DNA from: Holacanthus passer
Taxonomy: Eukaryota > Chordata > Actinopteri > Pomacanthidae
Length of the DNA stretch: 64,000 nt
Reading direction: 5' to 3'
NCBI GenBank assembly: GCA_025331565.1
Contig: JAFREQ010000027.1
Coordinates: 2,923,501 to 2,987,500, forward strand
Below are positions 1 to 13,415 of the stretch, one piece after another. Each line of letters begins with the position of its first letter. Position 1 is the first letter of the stretch. The notes under the pieces are model-generated. The model made no database searches. It was not told the DNA's origin and saw only the letters and a list, made by a program, of their open reading frames with translations. The translations under genes and the position numbers were made by a program.

Positions 1-449
1 CTGGACCATGTAAATGTCCTTGGCAAGACGTCAGTTAACAAGCTGACATTAATTATTTTTATAGCTTGCACATACCAGAAAATTTAGACTAATTTACCAG
101 TCTGACTTACAAATCCTCCCACGTTTTTCAGCCTGAACCGAAAACACAGCGCCATCAAGTGGACAAAAACAGAAGTTTCATACACCTACTTGTTTGAAAT
201 GATGATAATTTAACATACAGTAAATGCAGCGTCTAGCAGAGTGTTCTGGCTGGAAGTTGCTGTTTCCTAAATCCTGTGTCAGTTTTTACTCAACTTTCAG
301 TTCAAACTATACTTTGTAAGCTTCAACTACACTTAGGTTCAAAATGCTTACAGTTACCATATAAACATAAGCATCTAACATTTAGAATGTTAAAAAGCGT
401 AAGCACATTATAAGATAGTATGAATACATGTTTTTAAGTATGCTGTTAC
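1..449 (-). other. ears2 intron 7 (partial)
   Basis: This follows the donor of the seventh ears2 coding exon (exon ends AAG, then gtaaca on the minus strand). No further exon is visible. It carries one CTCF-like motif on the minus strand at 148-162, matching 14 of 15 positions of the published core consensus. Confidence 0.7.
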
Positions 450-3400
450 CTTGCGTAGATGTAGCACCCGCTTGATATAATCCTCTTGTAGTACTTCTCT
501 ATCCTGGATCTCTGCTGTATAGGCCCGCTGGAGCTGTCCCTGCAGGTCTTTGATCAGCAAACAGCACTGCTCCTCATCTTCAATACGTTGTTGCATGTGA
601 ATTCTGTGAATAGGCATATTTCCCAAAATATCAAACTGTTCCTTTAAGTTCAATGTAGACCTGGGATTGATGGGAGATTTGACCTCCAGGGGAGTATCAG
701 TCATTACAACTCCTCCTCTCAAAATGAATGTCTGTTATGAGATCTGATGGTGTTTCACTGAATATAACTAAGGATATTTCACTCTATGACAAAGTGGAGG
801 AGCAGTAAGGAGTCTTTATGTCCTGTTACTATGAGAAATGTGGCAATACAGTACAAAAGAGAGACAAAGACACAGAGAGTCCTGTCTTACCTGTTGAACT
901 CTGGAAGTTTTTCCAGGTCTAACAGAGCAGAATGCGTTGTGATCTTTGAAGGACTAAACTCAGAGATCAGCTCATCGATCCTCCGCCCAACTCGATTGGC
1001 TGTCAAGCAAAAAAAATAATTTAGAAGCTGATCAACAGCACAATTTTTATGTTTTCTAATTTGCAAATCACTGTTTCAAATACAATGTATGCGTGCAATT
1101 AAACACAGTTTCTTTACATCACAGGACTTTATTCCATGTCTGCTTAACTCCCCCATCACTCACTGTTGAATCCAGATCCACAGTTAGTCGTGATGTCCAG
1201 CAGAGCCTCCGGCAGGACTCCGTCTCTCTGGAAGCTTTGAATGAATATGTCCCCCTGCCTTTTGGAAAGTTTACTGCCATCTTTGTTCATCAGAAGCGGC
1301 AGATGTCCAAAGGTGGGCGGCTGCCATCCGAGAGCCCGGTACATGAGGAGATGTTTGGAGGTGGAGATGAGCCACTCTGACCCCCGCAGCACATGACTGA
1401 TCTTCATGTAATGATCATCTACTATGTTAGCAAGGTGATAGGTGGGAAAACCATCTGCTTTAATCACTACAGGGTCTCCCTCCACCTAAAAAAAGAGGAA
1501 AGGGTATAAAAAGCAAAATTAGGACAGGGTAAAATCAAAAGTTACTCTGTCAACCCACTCCAACATTTGAGTTTTAGTTTTTATTAGAAGCAAAAACTGT
1601 TAATCCATGTATGCAATATCAGTGATCTTGGATTTCAATCAAAAGAATAAAATGAATGATTTAATGGCAAAAAACACATTAAAACAGCTTGAAGAGAAAG
1701 GGAGAATTTACTGAATGACCCTATACCACATAATTTGGTGTGAACATCACTGAAACAGAGTGAAATCATGACAAATCTGACCTGGGCCACCTCATGATGA
1801 TTCCATCCAAAGATGAGATCCTGAAAAGGCTCGACGCCGGCTTCCAGACGAAACCTGATCACATGAGGCCCTCCCTGAGCCAGTTTCTCCTGGACCTGCT
1901 CAGCCCGAAGGTGACGACACCTGTTATCATACCTGGGGAGAGAGAGAAAGGGAAACGCAGTCAGAACCTTAAATCTGACAAACACAGCCTGAAGTCTGGT
2001 TGTAGGTCATCCTGCCCAAATTTCCCCTATGGGGGATCAATATAAATTATCTTATCTTATCTCTCTTATCTTATCTTCAAGTCTGTGAGAATATGATGAA
2101 ACTGTAGACCATGTGTGCATTCATGTTATCTAGCCACCTAGGCGTCTGTCCACTCCTTAAGGCCTCTTTTTTGAGCAGGTCAAGTCTCTGAGGGCTGCAG
2201 AAACAGTAGTAGGCGTGACCACTCTCGACAAGCTGCTGGGCTGTCTGACTGTACAGGTCTAGTCTCTGAGACTGCATGTAAGGACCAACAGAGCCACCTC
2301 GACGAGGACTCTCATCTGGAGGTACACCTGGAAAGAAAGAAGAAAGAAAGTGAGACAAAATAAACCATTACAACATAACAATTTATTAAGATATTATTCA
2401 TTTATGTACCGAGATGGTCCATGAACTCAATAACCAATAATCATGATGTATCACATGACTACAGTCCAGTGCTTCTTACCGGCCCACTCCAGCATGTCTT
2501 CTATGGACTCTGCAGCTCCTGGTACCAGCCTGCTCTGATCGGTGTCCTCCAGTCGCAGGATGAACGAGCCTCCATATTTCTTGGCAAAGATGTAATTGTA
2601 GAGAGCAGTTCTGAGGCCTCCGAGGTGTAAGAAACCTGCAGAACAGAACAACATATTGTCAGAACCTCACACGACCACATAAGCCAAAAATTGATCTAAA
2701 GACAATGTTTTTTCAGATGCAAAATAAAGAATATTAGTAAAGAGAAAAACATTGTTGCTGCTAATAACATTAATCACATCTCTGTTCTGCTCATGCTCCC
2801 AGTAAGCCACGACAGTGTGAGGCAACATGAACACCATCTGAAACTGAAGCAGCCAAATGAAATTCAGCCATCATTCATTCATTTATTTACTTACACCTGC
2901 ACTTTTTCTATTGAGACATGAAAAAGACCTTCTCCCCTGACCACATTAAGATTCAAACCTGCAGCTGCATCCACACTGTGTGCTGTACAATACAGGCACC
3001 GACTTCAAGAGGGTCTCTGACTGAAAAGCCAATAATTAGTCCATGTACACAAGGCTTTTGAAACAAAAGTGTGGATGAAATGTACAAAACTATATCAGAA
3101 TACTTAATGTACATAGTGAAAAGGACAACTGCTCTGTGCTGCAGAATCATCTAAAGACATGCTTTAGACAGGGGACTGTCCTTCAAACTATGGTTGGCTG
3201 CCAGTTAAATTAATAAATAAGTTCATGTCAAATATATCTAATCTTGCTTGAAATATAATTTACCAAACTATAAACTGGATGACAGTGTGCTACATGTACC
3301 AGTGAAGCACACAAACCTATATTTTCAATCAAGCACATTTAATTACTGATCAGAAAATGACTCCATGAATGAAAATGAAGTGTGTTTGATTTGTGGTTCT

Positions 3401-3656
3401 CTGATGTAAAAATGATGTGGTGAAGAGAAGAGTCCCTCTGAATAACCTTACAGGACATTTTAACACCGTGTGTTCAGGTGAGGCTCTTACCTGTCGGACT
3501 GGGTGCAAATCTGACCCTGATTTCACCCTGAACCGAGGAGCATCGTCTGATCACAGCAGCCTTCAGGTGGAGCTGAACCCGCCTGTTTGTGGCCGCTGTC
3601 AGACACTGAAAACATCTCTGAGCAAACAGCATCATATGAGCCTTTACACTCGACAA
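450..3656 (-). CDS. ears2: ears2, mitochondrial glutamyl-tRNA synthetase (3' part off window)
   Basis: Class I aminoacyl-tRNA synthetase that charges mitochondrial tRNA with glutamate in the matrix. Coding exons, 5' to 3' on the minus strand: 3491-3656, 2480-2635, 2138-2327, 1782-1932, 1164-1485, 891-999, 450-603. They total 1,248 nt (416 residues) and join in frame with GT-AG borders. The HIGH-type signature spans the exon 1/2 junction (FAPSPTGFLHLGG). The KMSKS-type loop is SKLSKRQGD in exon 5 and the adenylate-pocket segment RLEDTD is in exon 2. The N-terminus is rich in Arg, Ala and hydrophobic residues with no acidic run, fitting a mitochondrial presequence; Met8 or Met9 could be alternative starts. 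Family members are about 520 residues, so roughly 100 C-terminal residues lie left of position 1. Identification is firm; exact start less so. Confidence 0.95.
2046..2076. repeat. TTATC/TCTTA microsatellite in ears2 intron 3
   Basis: Imperfect pentanucleotide tract of alternating ttatc and tctta units, just beyond the ears2 exon 3 donor. Confidence 0.8.
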
Positions 3657-3659
3657 GCA

Positions 3660-3900
3660 AACCAGCTAGTTAGCAGTTAGCTTCGTAAAAGTTAACGACG
3701 GTTACTGAAACTGCATTTCGACAAACGACAAAAAGACAACAACAGGAAACGTCCTAATAGTCCCCAAAGTTTTCCTCCACACGTGTGAATGTTTAGCGGC
3801 GTCTGTTTGGGTCAAACATGGTTTCAGTCAATTGATTCACGTTCTTCTTCGTCGACACACGACCGGAAGACGAATTGAGCACCATAAAAGGGCACACTGC
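3660..3900 (-). promoter_or_regulatory. Probable ears2 promoter with ETS/GABP site
   Basis: The stretch just upstream of the ears2 start contains ACCGGAAG at 3862-3869, a consensus ETS/GABP (NRF-2) site. GABP is known to drive many nuclear genes for mitochondrial proteins, so the site fits the gene. A cluster of TTAGC-type words lies at 3662-3690. The transcription start is not fixed by sequence. Confidence 0.45.
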
Positions 3901-6900
3901 CACCCAGCGGCGGGAGTTCGAACTACATCAATTCAAAATCAATTTTGACCATTAAAAAAAGTGACTTTATGAAAATAAATGGACGTAAATTCCTGGACAA
4001 CCCTTTCAAATACATTCAACTTCAGAGTGTGGAAGAGTTTGAATCATGTTTTGGTTTATGAAATCAAAAAACTTAAATGAACCCTTGTGCTACTTGACAT
4101 CTTTATTATTACCTAAGTAACTTTATGTTGCTGTAACTATATATATTGTAATATAGTGAATCTTCTGGGGGAAAAAACTCAATTGAGATAGGCCTAATGT
4201 TTATGGAAATATTAACAACACAATAATTTCTGTTTTCTGCCTAAATATATAATATATAATATAATATCAGTAACAAAGTGTCTGTGGTGCTGAACTTCCT
4301 GTGATTTCCTCCTTAATTAAATTATGAATAAACCTCAGTTTACTCGAACATCTTGTTATGAATTTCCTGTTCTATAATCTGTTCCTGGAGTTGTGTCAAC
4401 ACTACTGAATACACACGGAATGAATCACGTCTCATTATACTGAATTCTGTTTGTGTGAAGCCTCATATGATTAACAAACCAGTTTAACTTGATCTGAGTA
4501 TGTGTGTGTGTGCATGTGTGCGTGTGTGTGTGTACACATAAATGCCGAAGTCTTCCAGTAGCTTGTGTTAAGAATCTGTCTGTGGTGTTTACAGCCCACA
4601 GTTTGATTTTACAGTGACTTCATCCTCATTATCATATTTTTATTTCTTATTTTATGCATTTGAACAAATCTATAGACAATTCTGAAATGCATTTAGGGGA
4701 TATATTAAGGGCATTTCTCATCTTTAAAATCTTAAAATCTTAAGAGTTCCCTTTTCATCTGTGGCCAAACTGTTTATGGTCAACCCGTATTTTGGTGTCT
4801 ACACATGATGACTGGGTTGTGTGATCTTTGTTTGAGTTTCCTTGACAGGTATTTTAAATTCAAAATAAATTCCTATTAATGGAACTTCTATGTTACTTCT
4901 CTATCAGCACAGTCTGGGACTTGTGTGTCTGCTACACAATTGGTTGTGTGAGATAGATATTAATTGTTCTATTGTGGACAAAGCCAGAATCATATATATC
5001 CAAAAACAAATACTAGGACGTAGGCGTAACCTGCTGAACATGAATCAGATGTAACTTTATATTTGTGTCTCTTTCTTTCTCTTTTAGGACTCAGCCATTC
5101 ATGTACACAAAAGCCAAGTACGAATGTACACACATAAACACACCCACACACACGAACAAGCCATTTGCAGAAGAAGAGTCATCCTTGTCCTGCCCCCCCA
5201 TGCAGCACGGAGGAGTTGGCCATCATTACCTGTGTTGATGTCACAAGACAACACACCCTTCAGCAGTTGACTGGTACACCTGTGTCTCAGGTGTCAGGAA
5301 AGAGAGAGTTAAGCACCTGCACTTTACAGCACCTGAAGGAGTCACAAGCAAGCAAACAAGTTTTGGTAAGAGATTCAGCTTTGATTTAATGTCTTTTTAT
5401 TTCCTTGCCAGGTGTGTCACAGTTTAAGGAGTCCATCGTGAATTTTTAATGTCTGTGTCTTTATGTACTTGTCATAGATTGCTCTATTCCTGCTGATTGA
5501 TGTTCATTCTTACCTTAGAGAAAACAAAGAGCAATAGCTAGAAGCATTGAGACAAGGTTGAAAATCAGAGAAGTCATGATTTAAAGTACCATGATCTTGT
5601 CCTGTTGGTGGTGTGAGCGTGTACCTGTGGCAACAACAAGCCATTCAGGGATTTGAGCTGTGGGAATAATGAATTCAGCCTCATTAAACTGGGTTAGAGT
5701 GTGTTCAAGCCTGAGTTAAGCAAAGGCCTTCTCCTTACAGAGTGATAATGTCTAATAATTTTCCTTATACAGAATGCTTCCATTAGGTTATTATACAAAT
5801 TAAATTCTTATTATATTATTATCACTGATGCATTAATTGATGCAGAATTTAAGTGCTGTAGTTTGTGGAGTTAAATTTAGCTACCATAAGTTATTCTTTT
5901 GCATTGTGTCATAGTTTATAAGGTGACCATATGTTTTGCATTTCAGTCAAGTTACAAGTAACTAGTAGTCCTGTAAACAATTATCATGAATAATGATAAC
6001 TTGCAATCGCAAAACATTAGTCATTTATAGTTCATAATGTGTAAACTATCATTTATATTAAAGTGTTTTGACTGTTAACCTAATGAGGGATTGTGTGACC
6101 ATATGTTATTTTTTTCCAAAATCCCTTCAGTTCCCAATCATTTTTTTTTACTTCTTCTTACAAAGAAGTAAGTTCTTCTTCAACAAACTATAATATGAAT
6201 TTAAGAAACAAAAATGGAAGTGTGTGTGTGTGTATGTGTGTGTGTGTGTGTGTGTGTAGATATGTTGACGTCCTTTAACCAGCCTTGTTGGACAAACATT
6301 TTCAAATATTGTCACACCACTTCTGTCAAGCTCCAGCTTTGAAAATAGTGAATTAGCCACAAAGACTTTGAATAGTGTTTGTCTTTCACCTGCCAGAGAC
6401 ACAAATGTGTGTGTGGAGGAGGAACAATCCTGAACAAACACTTTGAGTTTGACGGACGATTTCACTCTAACACATGGATGTGTGTCGCAATATATGGATC
6501 GAAATCAATGGATGAAAGTGTGTGTGTGTGTGTGTGTGTGTGGTCCATTTATTGCTCATGTTGTGGGGACATAAATCTGTTTATACTGTCACTTTGTGGG
6601 GATTCGTCTTCATTATGGGGACAAAATGCAAATCCCCTTTGTGCAAATCATTAATTTTTAGGGTGAAGACTTGAGTTAAGGTTAAGGTTAGACAAATAGT
6701 GGTTATTGTTAAGGTTGGAGGACGTCTCAAGGTAATGAACATAAGTCAATGCAATGTCGTCTGAGGTGATGGAAACCTGTCACCAAAATATGTTCCTCCA
6801 CAGGCTTAAGCCGTAAAACTCTGTCTTCAGATTGGTGCTGACAATGTAATGGGGGAATCTGAGCTGTTTCTCCACATCCACCGAGAGCTGCTGGTTCTCG

Positions 6901-6996
6901 GCAGTAGCAGGGTCCCTTGTGCAAAAGTAATTGCTTGGTTGGTGACTCGGCTGATTCCCTCGCTGACGGCTTCTGCGAAAGGGTTCATCAGTGTAT

Positions 6997-7038
6997 TGGT
7001 GTGTCGGCCCTGGTGTGTCGGCCCTGGTGTGTCGGCCC
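6997..7038. repeat. 14-bp minisatellite, three perfect copies
   Basis: The unit TGGTGTGTCGGCCC occurs three times head to tail without a mismatch, followed by a partial TGGCC copy. Confidence 0.9.
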
Positions 7039-7847
7039 TGGCCTGGAGTGCTGTCACTTGTTACACTCCCTTGCAACATTTCGAAAAGTCAACGTTAACA
7101 TGTTCACACAGAGGATATAATAATATCAATTTCCTGCATTTGTGCCACATGCTAAGCTAAACAACCTCCCTCAGGCTCATCTCTCATGACCTGGCAAAGT
7201 TTCTCAGTTTCCTTCACTACCTGATTTATGTCAAGTGGAATCACACACTACTGGCCAAAAAATCTTATTATGTGGCTTTAAATATTAATTTGAGTCTCGA
7301 TTCTTGGTTAAAGGTAAAACCTCCCGTAAATGAATGAAAGTCAATTTCATCAAGTCAACAAGTGTGTGTGTGTCTATTTGTCATCACTTTACCGTGACAG
7401 AAGCTGAGACATGTGAGTAAATTATGGGATTGAATAATTTACCTCCACAACAGCTGTTGTACAATGAGATATGTTCTTGACATTTACACCTGAATCTCCC
7501 TTTTCTTGTGACATTAAAAAAAATATGGACACTCATTATGATAATACTGACAGATCAATAGAAATCAGTCAGGCTTTAGTAATGAATACTGGAAGTATCA
7601 TCGCTCAGGCAACATTTTACAGAATCTATTTTTCCACCAGGCCTGTGTATTCGTTTCCTTTGTCTTCATTGTTTGCAGGTGAATGGTGTAGAATTTCTAC
7701 ATTCTTTTCACTGATCCATCCCTTCTTTCATCTTTGTACCACTATGCTAGAGGTCACTTTATGCCACTGACTGTAAAATATCTGACTGCCACTCCCTGAT
7801 TCCTATCCACATAGGCTCCCACACTGATTTCACAAAGTGCATTGGTG

Positions 7848-7853
7848 TATAAA
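7848..7853 (+). promoter_or_regulatory. Candidate TATA box upstream of mesothelin-like gene
   Basis: TATAAA lies about 350 bp before the start codon. If used, the 5' UTR would be about 320 nt and would contain several upstream ATGs, so either the true start lies nearer the ATG or the leader is spliced. Weak evidence. Confidence 0.25.
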
Positions 7854-8202
7854 CAGCAGCAACAAACAACTACAAACGTGCAGCTTTGAAAGGCCGCGAC
7901 TTGAAAGAAGCAGGAGAGGCAGGAGAAGATGACCTCCCGCTTTGAAAACTATTACATAACGGTTATTTCATGCTGTAGAATACTTGCTCTTCTCATGCAA
8001 AGATGGTTGATGATATAATGTTTTCGCTGCATCTTTGAGTTTAGCTGAAAAGAGGGCGACCTTGTGACCTCTGAATCGGATATACAATCCACCTGTTAGT
8101 GCTTGTTGGAGTGGTGGTTGACTGTGCCGTCTGCTTTCTCTCATTTCTTCCCCGGTGAATTTCACCACAAAGGCCTCTTCGTCCCATGAGACTCGTCACA
8201 TC

Positions 8203-8906
8203 ATGAGATCACGCAACCTGTTCCTACTGCTTTACCTCCTGGGAAGCTGCTTTGGTAAGAGCACAGTTTGTGTCTTCTCTCTAATGAAAGTGTGAAAATG
8301 TCAATCTAAGGTAACAGAGCAATAAAGCACTATACCAGACTTTGGATACAGAGACAATACTTAATAGAAGAAGCAATATATCTTTTTCATATTCTCCTTA
8401 ACATGTGCTCAAATACAGACAAAACACTGTATATTAGTATATTCAGTGCATATAAAGACATTTAATAGCAAAGAAATTCATGATGCAATGCAGCTTTGTG
8501 TTTATTACCAATATCACTAGTGATAAAGTTCATATATCTATTTAAAGTTAGTTAGAAAACAGATGAAGAACAGAAAGCTACTATATTAAAATATAATATA
8601 TCATATCAATATGACCGAGTTTCAATTTCCAGTGTCAGCTCTAACAATTGACTTTGTTTTATCCTAACAGGGGCATCAAATGCACAAAGGTGAGAGCAGG
8701 AAGTTTAAATAACTCAGTAGAAAATTTTTGATAATATTTTTGGTACAAATCCAGAACAGCATGTTCTTTTCCACTTGTAAAGACTTCAGCGTTCATCTAA
8801 TTGTAATGAACTATGTTGTCATTTGTCTCTGAAAACTCGTCTCGCCACTTCACCGATGGAAATCTTCAGAAATGCAACCTGTGCTCCAGGAGGAAATTGT
8901 GGTCAG
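8203..8906 (+). CDS. Mesothelin-like gene, exons 1-3: signal peptide and linker
   Basis: Exon 1, 8203-8254, encodes MRSRNLFLLLYLLGSCF. Exon 2, 8671-8689 (19 nt), and exon 3, 8870-8906 (37 nt), encode GASNAQRNATCAPGGNCGQ, with an NAT sequon and two cysteines. The start was chosen because it gives a clean signal peptide; the upstream ATG at 8186 ends after six codons. Exon 3 ends in phase 0, which lets the repeat blocks follow directly. Confidence 0.8.
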
Positions 8907-11900
8907 GTGAGTGAAGCTGTCACGCGTTTACCTATTCTTGCCAAAGCATTTTGACTTAATTGTGCACATAAACAAAAGAGAGACATGGAAAGAGAGGGAG
9001 AGATTATATCCAAAAACAAATTCTGCATCTGTTTTTATGATTGTGTTGATGAATTTGGATTCATGATCATAATCAAATCCCTCCAAGCTTTGATTTGTTC
9101 TGACATATTAAATCTAGTCGTCTTTCACTGTTTGTCATTATTTCACAGCAGAATTTTTGAATTATAATACATTATAATTTATTGCTCTCTAGTATTAGAC
9201 TAGAGGTATTAGACTGAGTCAAGTAGTGTGAGAAGACCGGGAATGACATTTGGCCCCGGGACCTTCTCACTGTGAGTTGACAGTATAACTACTGAGCTAC
9301 GGTGACACCTGAAGTCACAGTTTGCTCGTGACTTCACTGTCATTGACTCTTGAATGACTTGAATGTACAGTCAAAACCTGCCCAGATCACAATCTACCAA
9401 CAGGATCAAGATGTCACATTGTTCTCTCAGTTCTCTTAATAAAATACTGTAAACCTGAACAGAGCTTATCAAAACATCTGGTAATCCGCAGGCGTGGACT
9501 ATGGAACGAAACACCAAATCATTTGCCAGCAGTGGATACCAATGTGGTGTGAAGTTGTCTGTAGTGGTGATACTGTCAGAATTTCCCCCTTTGCCACAGT
9601 ATAAAACATATAACATATAACATTTGATGGTACAATTAAGCAAGTTCATGGCAGCTTTCAAAAACATCCTGTGCATGAGTGTGAATTCACAGTTATTTTT
9701 CACAGTCAACATTATGAATGGCCTAAATCCAGTGTGCACGGTTGATTTCTGAAAAATAACACCCTGTAATTAACTGTAGTGCATTTGTGCAGACTCCTTG
9801 AATCACCTCTGGACAAATGCTAAGATGCAGAGAGGCCAAAGAGCAGCTAAGGTGGAGCCAATCTCAGGCCCCAAAAAGCTAGATGGCGTCTGGTTTTTAT
9901 GAGCCAGAGACGATGCACATTATGATGCACATTCGATGCTGGAACACAGCCGAGTGCACGATCAGGCCTGGTTTCATGAGAATTAATCTCTGTGAACGGG
10001 GATAGAAAATTAATGTATAATGAGATGGAGCATAAAACCCTCTTGTCAATGATAGTAGAATTATATTAAGATAAAAATAAGGATGTAAATAGAAAACAGA
10101 GAATGCATATATTTAGATGGAAGTAGTAGACAGAACTCATCGGCTATCATCTGATTTTCATTTGTGCTCATATACAGATATTTGTTTATAGAGATTAGGA
10201 GAAATGTTGAGTTGTTGTCGAGTTTTGAAAGTCAAGTTGCTAATTGGACCATAAATAATGACCGGTGCACAGAAGAGGAAGTCTGGGCCTGGATGTCGTT
10301 TATCCAGAAATCCACTGAGGCCTGAAACACTGGCTCTTACCCTCGGAGGCTAAACTGATGTCAGACCAAAGCTGGTGGGTTTGAGATTGCGAGAAAATTT
10401 GCAGTTACAAAATAGCACATCACGTTTCAAATGTTATGCACTAGTTATATCAACTCAGTCTTTATGAGCTCTGATGCAGTTTCTCATGTCTGAAGTCAAC
10501 ACGTCTTTGGAAAGAAGCTTCCTAGTTGCCTTGAAAGCATTATATGAAATTGCTTCCTCATTGCTCAACTTTTCCCTTTCTCTTCCCTTTTCTTCAATCC
10601 AAGGTTCCAGATTCGACCTCGCACTTCCTCCACTGTGTGGGATTGCGATCGACAGACACGGGGAGAGACCACATGCGGAGGCTGAAAGGCATGCTGGAGG
10701 CGACGATGGATGTGTACACCTTCATGGTACGGCTGAGCGTTAACAGACAGGAATGTTCTTCAGCAGACGCGCAACAAAAGGAATGTCGTCACAGATTCCA
10801 ACCTGACCAGTTGGTGTTGTAATGCTGTTTTTGTCTCGTGTCACGGAGAGACTTTCAGGCTGTGACAGATGATCAGTTTGGTGACTTTTGTTAAGACGAT
10901 TATGGATGTTGAATGTCACATATGGTGTGCTTGTATTAGTAGCTTCACAGGGAAACACTTGCACATACCATAAATACATTTCAACACTGTCTTTGTACCC
11001 CTCCCTCATCCCACCTCTTGATTTATTTTTACACCTCTCCATCACCACAGAGGTCCAGCATTATGGGAGTGCCACTTCTCAGCCTGCAGGGGGAGCTGGT
11101 ATTACAAACCGGAGCAGACCCCCTCCAGAACGAAGCCCTGGTCCAGATGTGGATGGACGTGAAGATAAAACCGCTGCTGAAATCTGTCACCAAACACTTC
11201 CTGTCCTGCCTCAGCACCAAGAACTTCAGCTGCTCCACCTACCAGACTGTGTATGAATCCACATCCACCTGCCTGTTTCTGTTACCTTTGTTCCAACATC
11301 TTCTCACCATCCTGTCTCTTCCCGCAGGGTGAGGGAGCTCAGTCAGCATTTCTCTGAGATGAGTCCAGTCAGACAAAAGTGGATCTACACGTTCTTTATG
11401 TACCCCTTCCTGTCTGGAGACAGAGTGGCTGGTAAATTCGACTTTATAATCAACTTGAAGTTGCTCAGATAGGACAGTCCATTAAACCACTGAATTTCTA
11501 GCTCCAGCAACACTTACAGCACAAACAACTTCGTGGTGAGACTGATGGATAAAAATGGAGTCACAGGTCAAAAGTTGACAGAGCACACGTAGCTCAAACA
11601 CACACACGGCTCTTTTCAGTGTTCTTAATCATTGGAATCAGTTCATTTAGAAGATTTGTTCAAAAGATTCCTTCAGTGTTTGACTCCACCTCGACAGCAT
11701 AGTCCCACTCACCGAACTGAAACATGACTGACATTCAGATCAAGGATAAAAATACTGATTGCAAACGGAAAGCTGCTATAACAAAGTCCTATTATGTACA
11801 GCATGTATATGTATTTTCACAACACGTGATTATTAAATATTTGGTAGTACTTCCTACTTCAATACTTCAAGACATGAGAGGGAGGCAGTGACTGAGAAAT

Positions 11901-13379
11901 GAACAGATCATTTCAAAAAGTGATTCTGTTCAGTTCGTTCACCCTAAAGATTCGTTCTTTTGAGCAAAATATTTGTGAATGACACAACTCTAACCCAGGC
12001 TAAATCCAAGCACTTTCATGGTTTTGGTTACTATATTTTTTCAATCCAAGCACTTCCAAGTAGTTTCCAGACATGTGACAACCCTGTGACTCTTTAACTG
12101 AGATATCAAGATTTTTACATTTGATAAAATACAAGATTTTTTATATCTGCTGAATTGTGTGTATGTATGCACGTGTTCCCTCAGTGTGTGTAATCTCTGT
12201 GCAGGTTGTGTGAAAAAGAACGAGAGCAATGAAGAGTGGTTGATGAAGAACTTTGGTGACTTCAGGGCCATGGCCCGAATGAAGGACCTTTCAACGCTCA
12301 ACATGGTCTTCAGTGGAGTGAGTGGAGTTTTCTTCAAGATTTATAAGATTTACATCAGTCATCCTCAGAGTGGCGAGAAGTTTTACTGAGTCCAAGTGAC
12401 ACAGTCCTGGTCTTGTTCCTGTCACAGCTGGAGGTTCTTCACCTGCTGTCTCTGGCCCAGAAGGCCGAGCTGCTGCTGAGGCCCGAGGTTGAAAGTTTAG
12501 ACAACGGCACCCTGAGCCTGGTCTTCCACAGTTTGCTGACAGGGGGCGCTGGCACTCCTCCCCCCACCACCACCAGCCCAGGATGGGGCCACAACTGGAC
12601 GACCCCTGGATACCCTCTGACCTATCCTACCTATTATCCACAATCCACATACTACCCGTCCCCACCGCCGTCCCCACACAATGACCTCAGAAAGGTACTG
12701 TCATATAACATGGATGTATGGACGCTGCCTTTAATGCTATACAATCAACAATAGTGGGAATCTGAAGTTATTTTATTTTATAGTCTGCTAATAGTCAATG
12801 TATCACATCAACATGTTTTTAAATATGTCAGGCATTTTGGGGATGTATAATAACAGCATATAATGTACAGGTAATTGTGCGACCATAAAAAACATAGTAT
12901 CTTTGGTTAGAACACAGTCACAGAATACTATAGTATTTTTTTTTTATTTAAAGCTGCTTTTTTAAGAAATATTTTTACATTAACAATGAATCAAATGACT
13001 GTGTGTCATGTGAAAATGGGCTCCCAAGTCTACAGTTGTTCTCAGCTCCGTGGAGCATTTTACTATGTTTTAACGGTCGGCAACATCACTGTTTTGGTTC
13101 ACTCTTCTTGTACCTCTCAAAGAAATAGTTTGAGAATTTGGGAAATACACTTATTCACTGTCTTGCTGAGGGTTAGATGAGAAGATCAATACCACTCTCG
13201 TGTCTGTATGTTGAATGTTGAAGTACATTTTTTTGTGATGGAAGTCTTGCATCTTATTCCAGACTACCTCACCTGTTTCGTCACACTTGCAGGTTGTAAA
13301 TGAGTTCATGATGGCTGTCAGACCTGTCGGGAGCTTCGTTCACAACTTTGTGTCCTTCACACATGAGGTACCAGCTCTT

Positions 13380-13415
<36 letters not shown>

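Larger units (their letters stand above)
3901..8202. other. Intergenic region between ears2 and the mesothelin-like gene
   Basis: No protein-coding gene is supported here. It holds TG-rich microsatellites near 4497-4534, 6221-6258 and 6516-6541, a 14-bp triplicate at 6997-7038, and a splice-bounded segment at 5089-5364 discussed in the findings. Around 6540-6660 there are gtggggac-type words of a kind common in fish repeats. The stretch 6780-6990 reads, on the minus strand, like a decayed repeat-derived ORF, but too poorly to name. The right end must include the promoter and 5' UTR of the mesothelin-like gene. Confidence 0.6.

Noticed and set aside
6997..7038. CRISPR-like or regulatory array
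   Set aside because: Only three directly abutting 14-bp copies without spacers; a minisatellite in a vertebrate genome.
6780..7079. Minus-strand ORFs that look like a repeat-derived protein fragment
   Set aside because: Similarity to fish retroelement ORFs is only an impression from a few residues; part of the reading is the 14-bp minisatellite.
9228..9312. A functional tRNA gene on the minus strand
   Set aside because: A good A box but no intact B box, acceptor stem or terminator; better explained as a SINE relic.
9371..9739. 122-codon minus-strand ORF in mesothelin-like intron 3
   Set aside because: No recognisable domain, no splice context, and composition like the surrounding noncoding DNA. 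Possible by chance or from a repeat.
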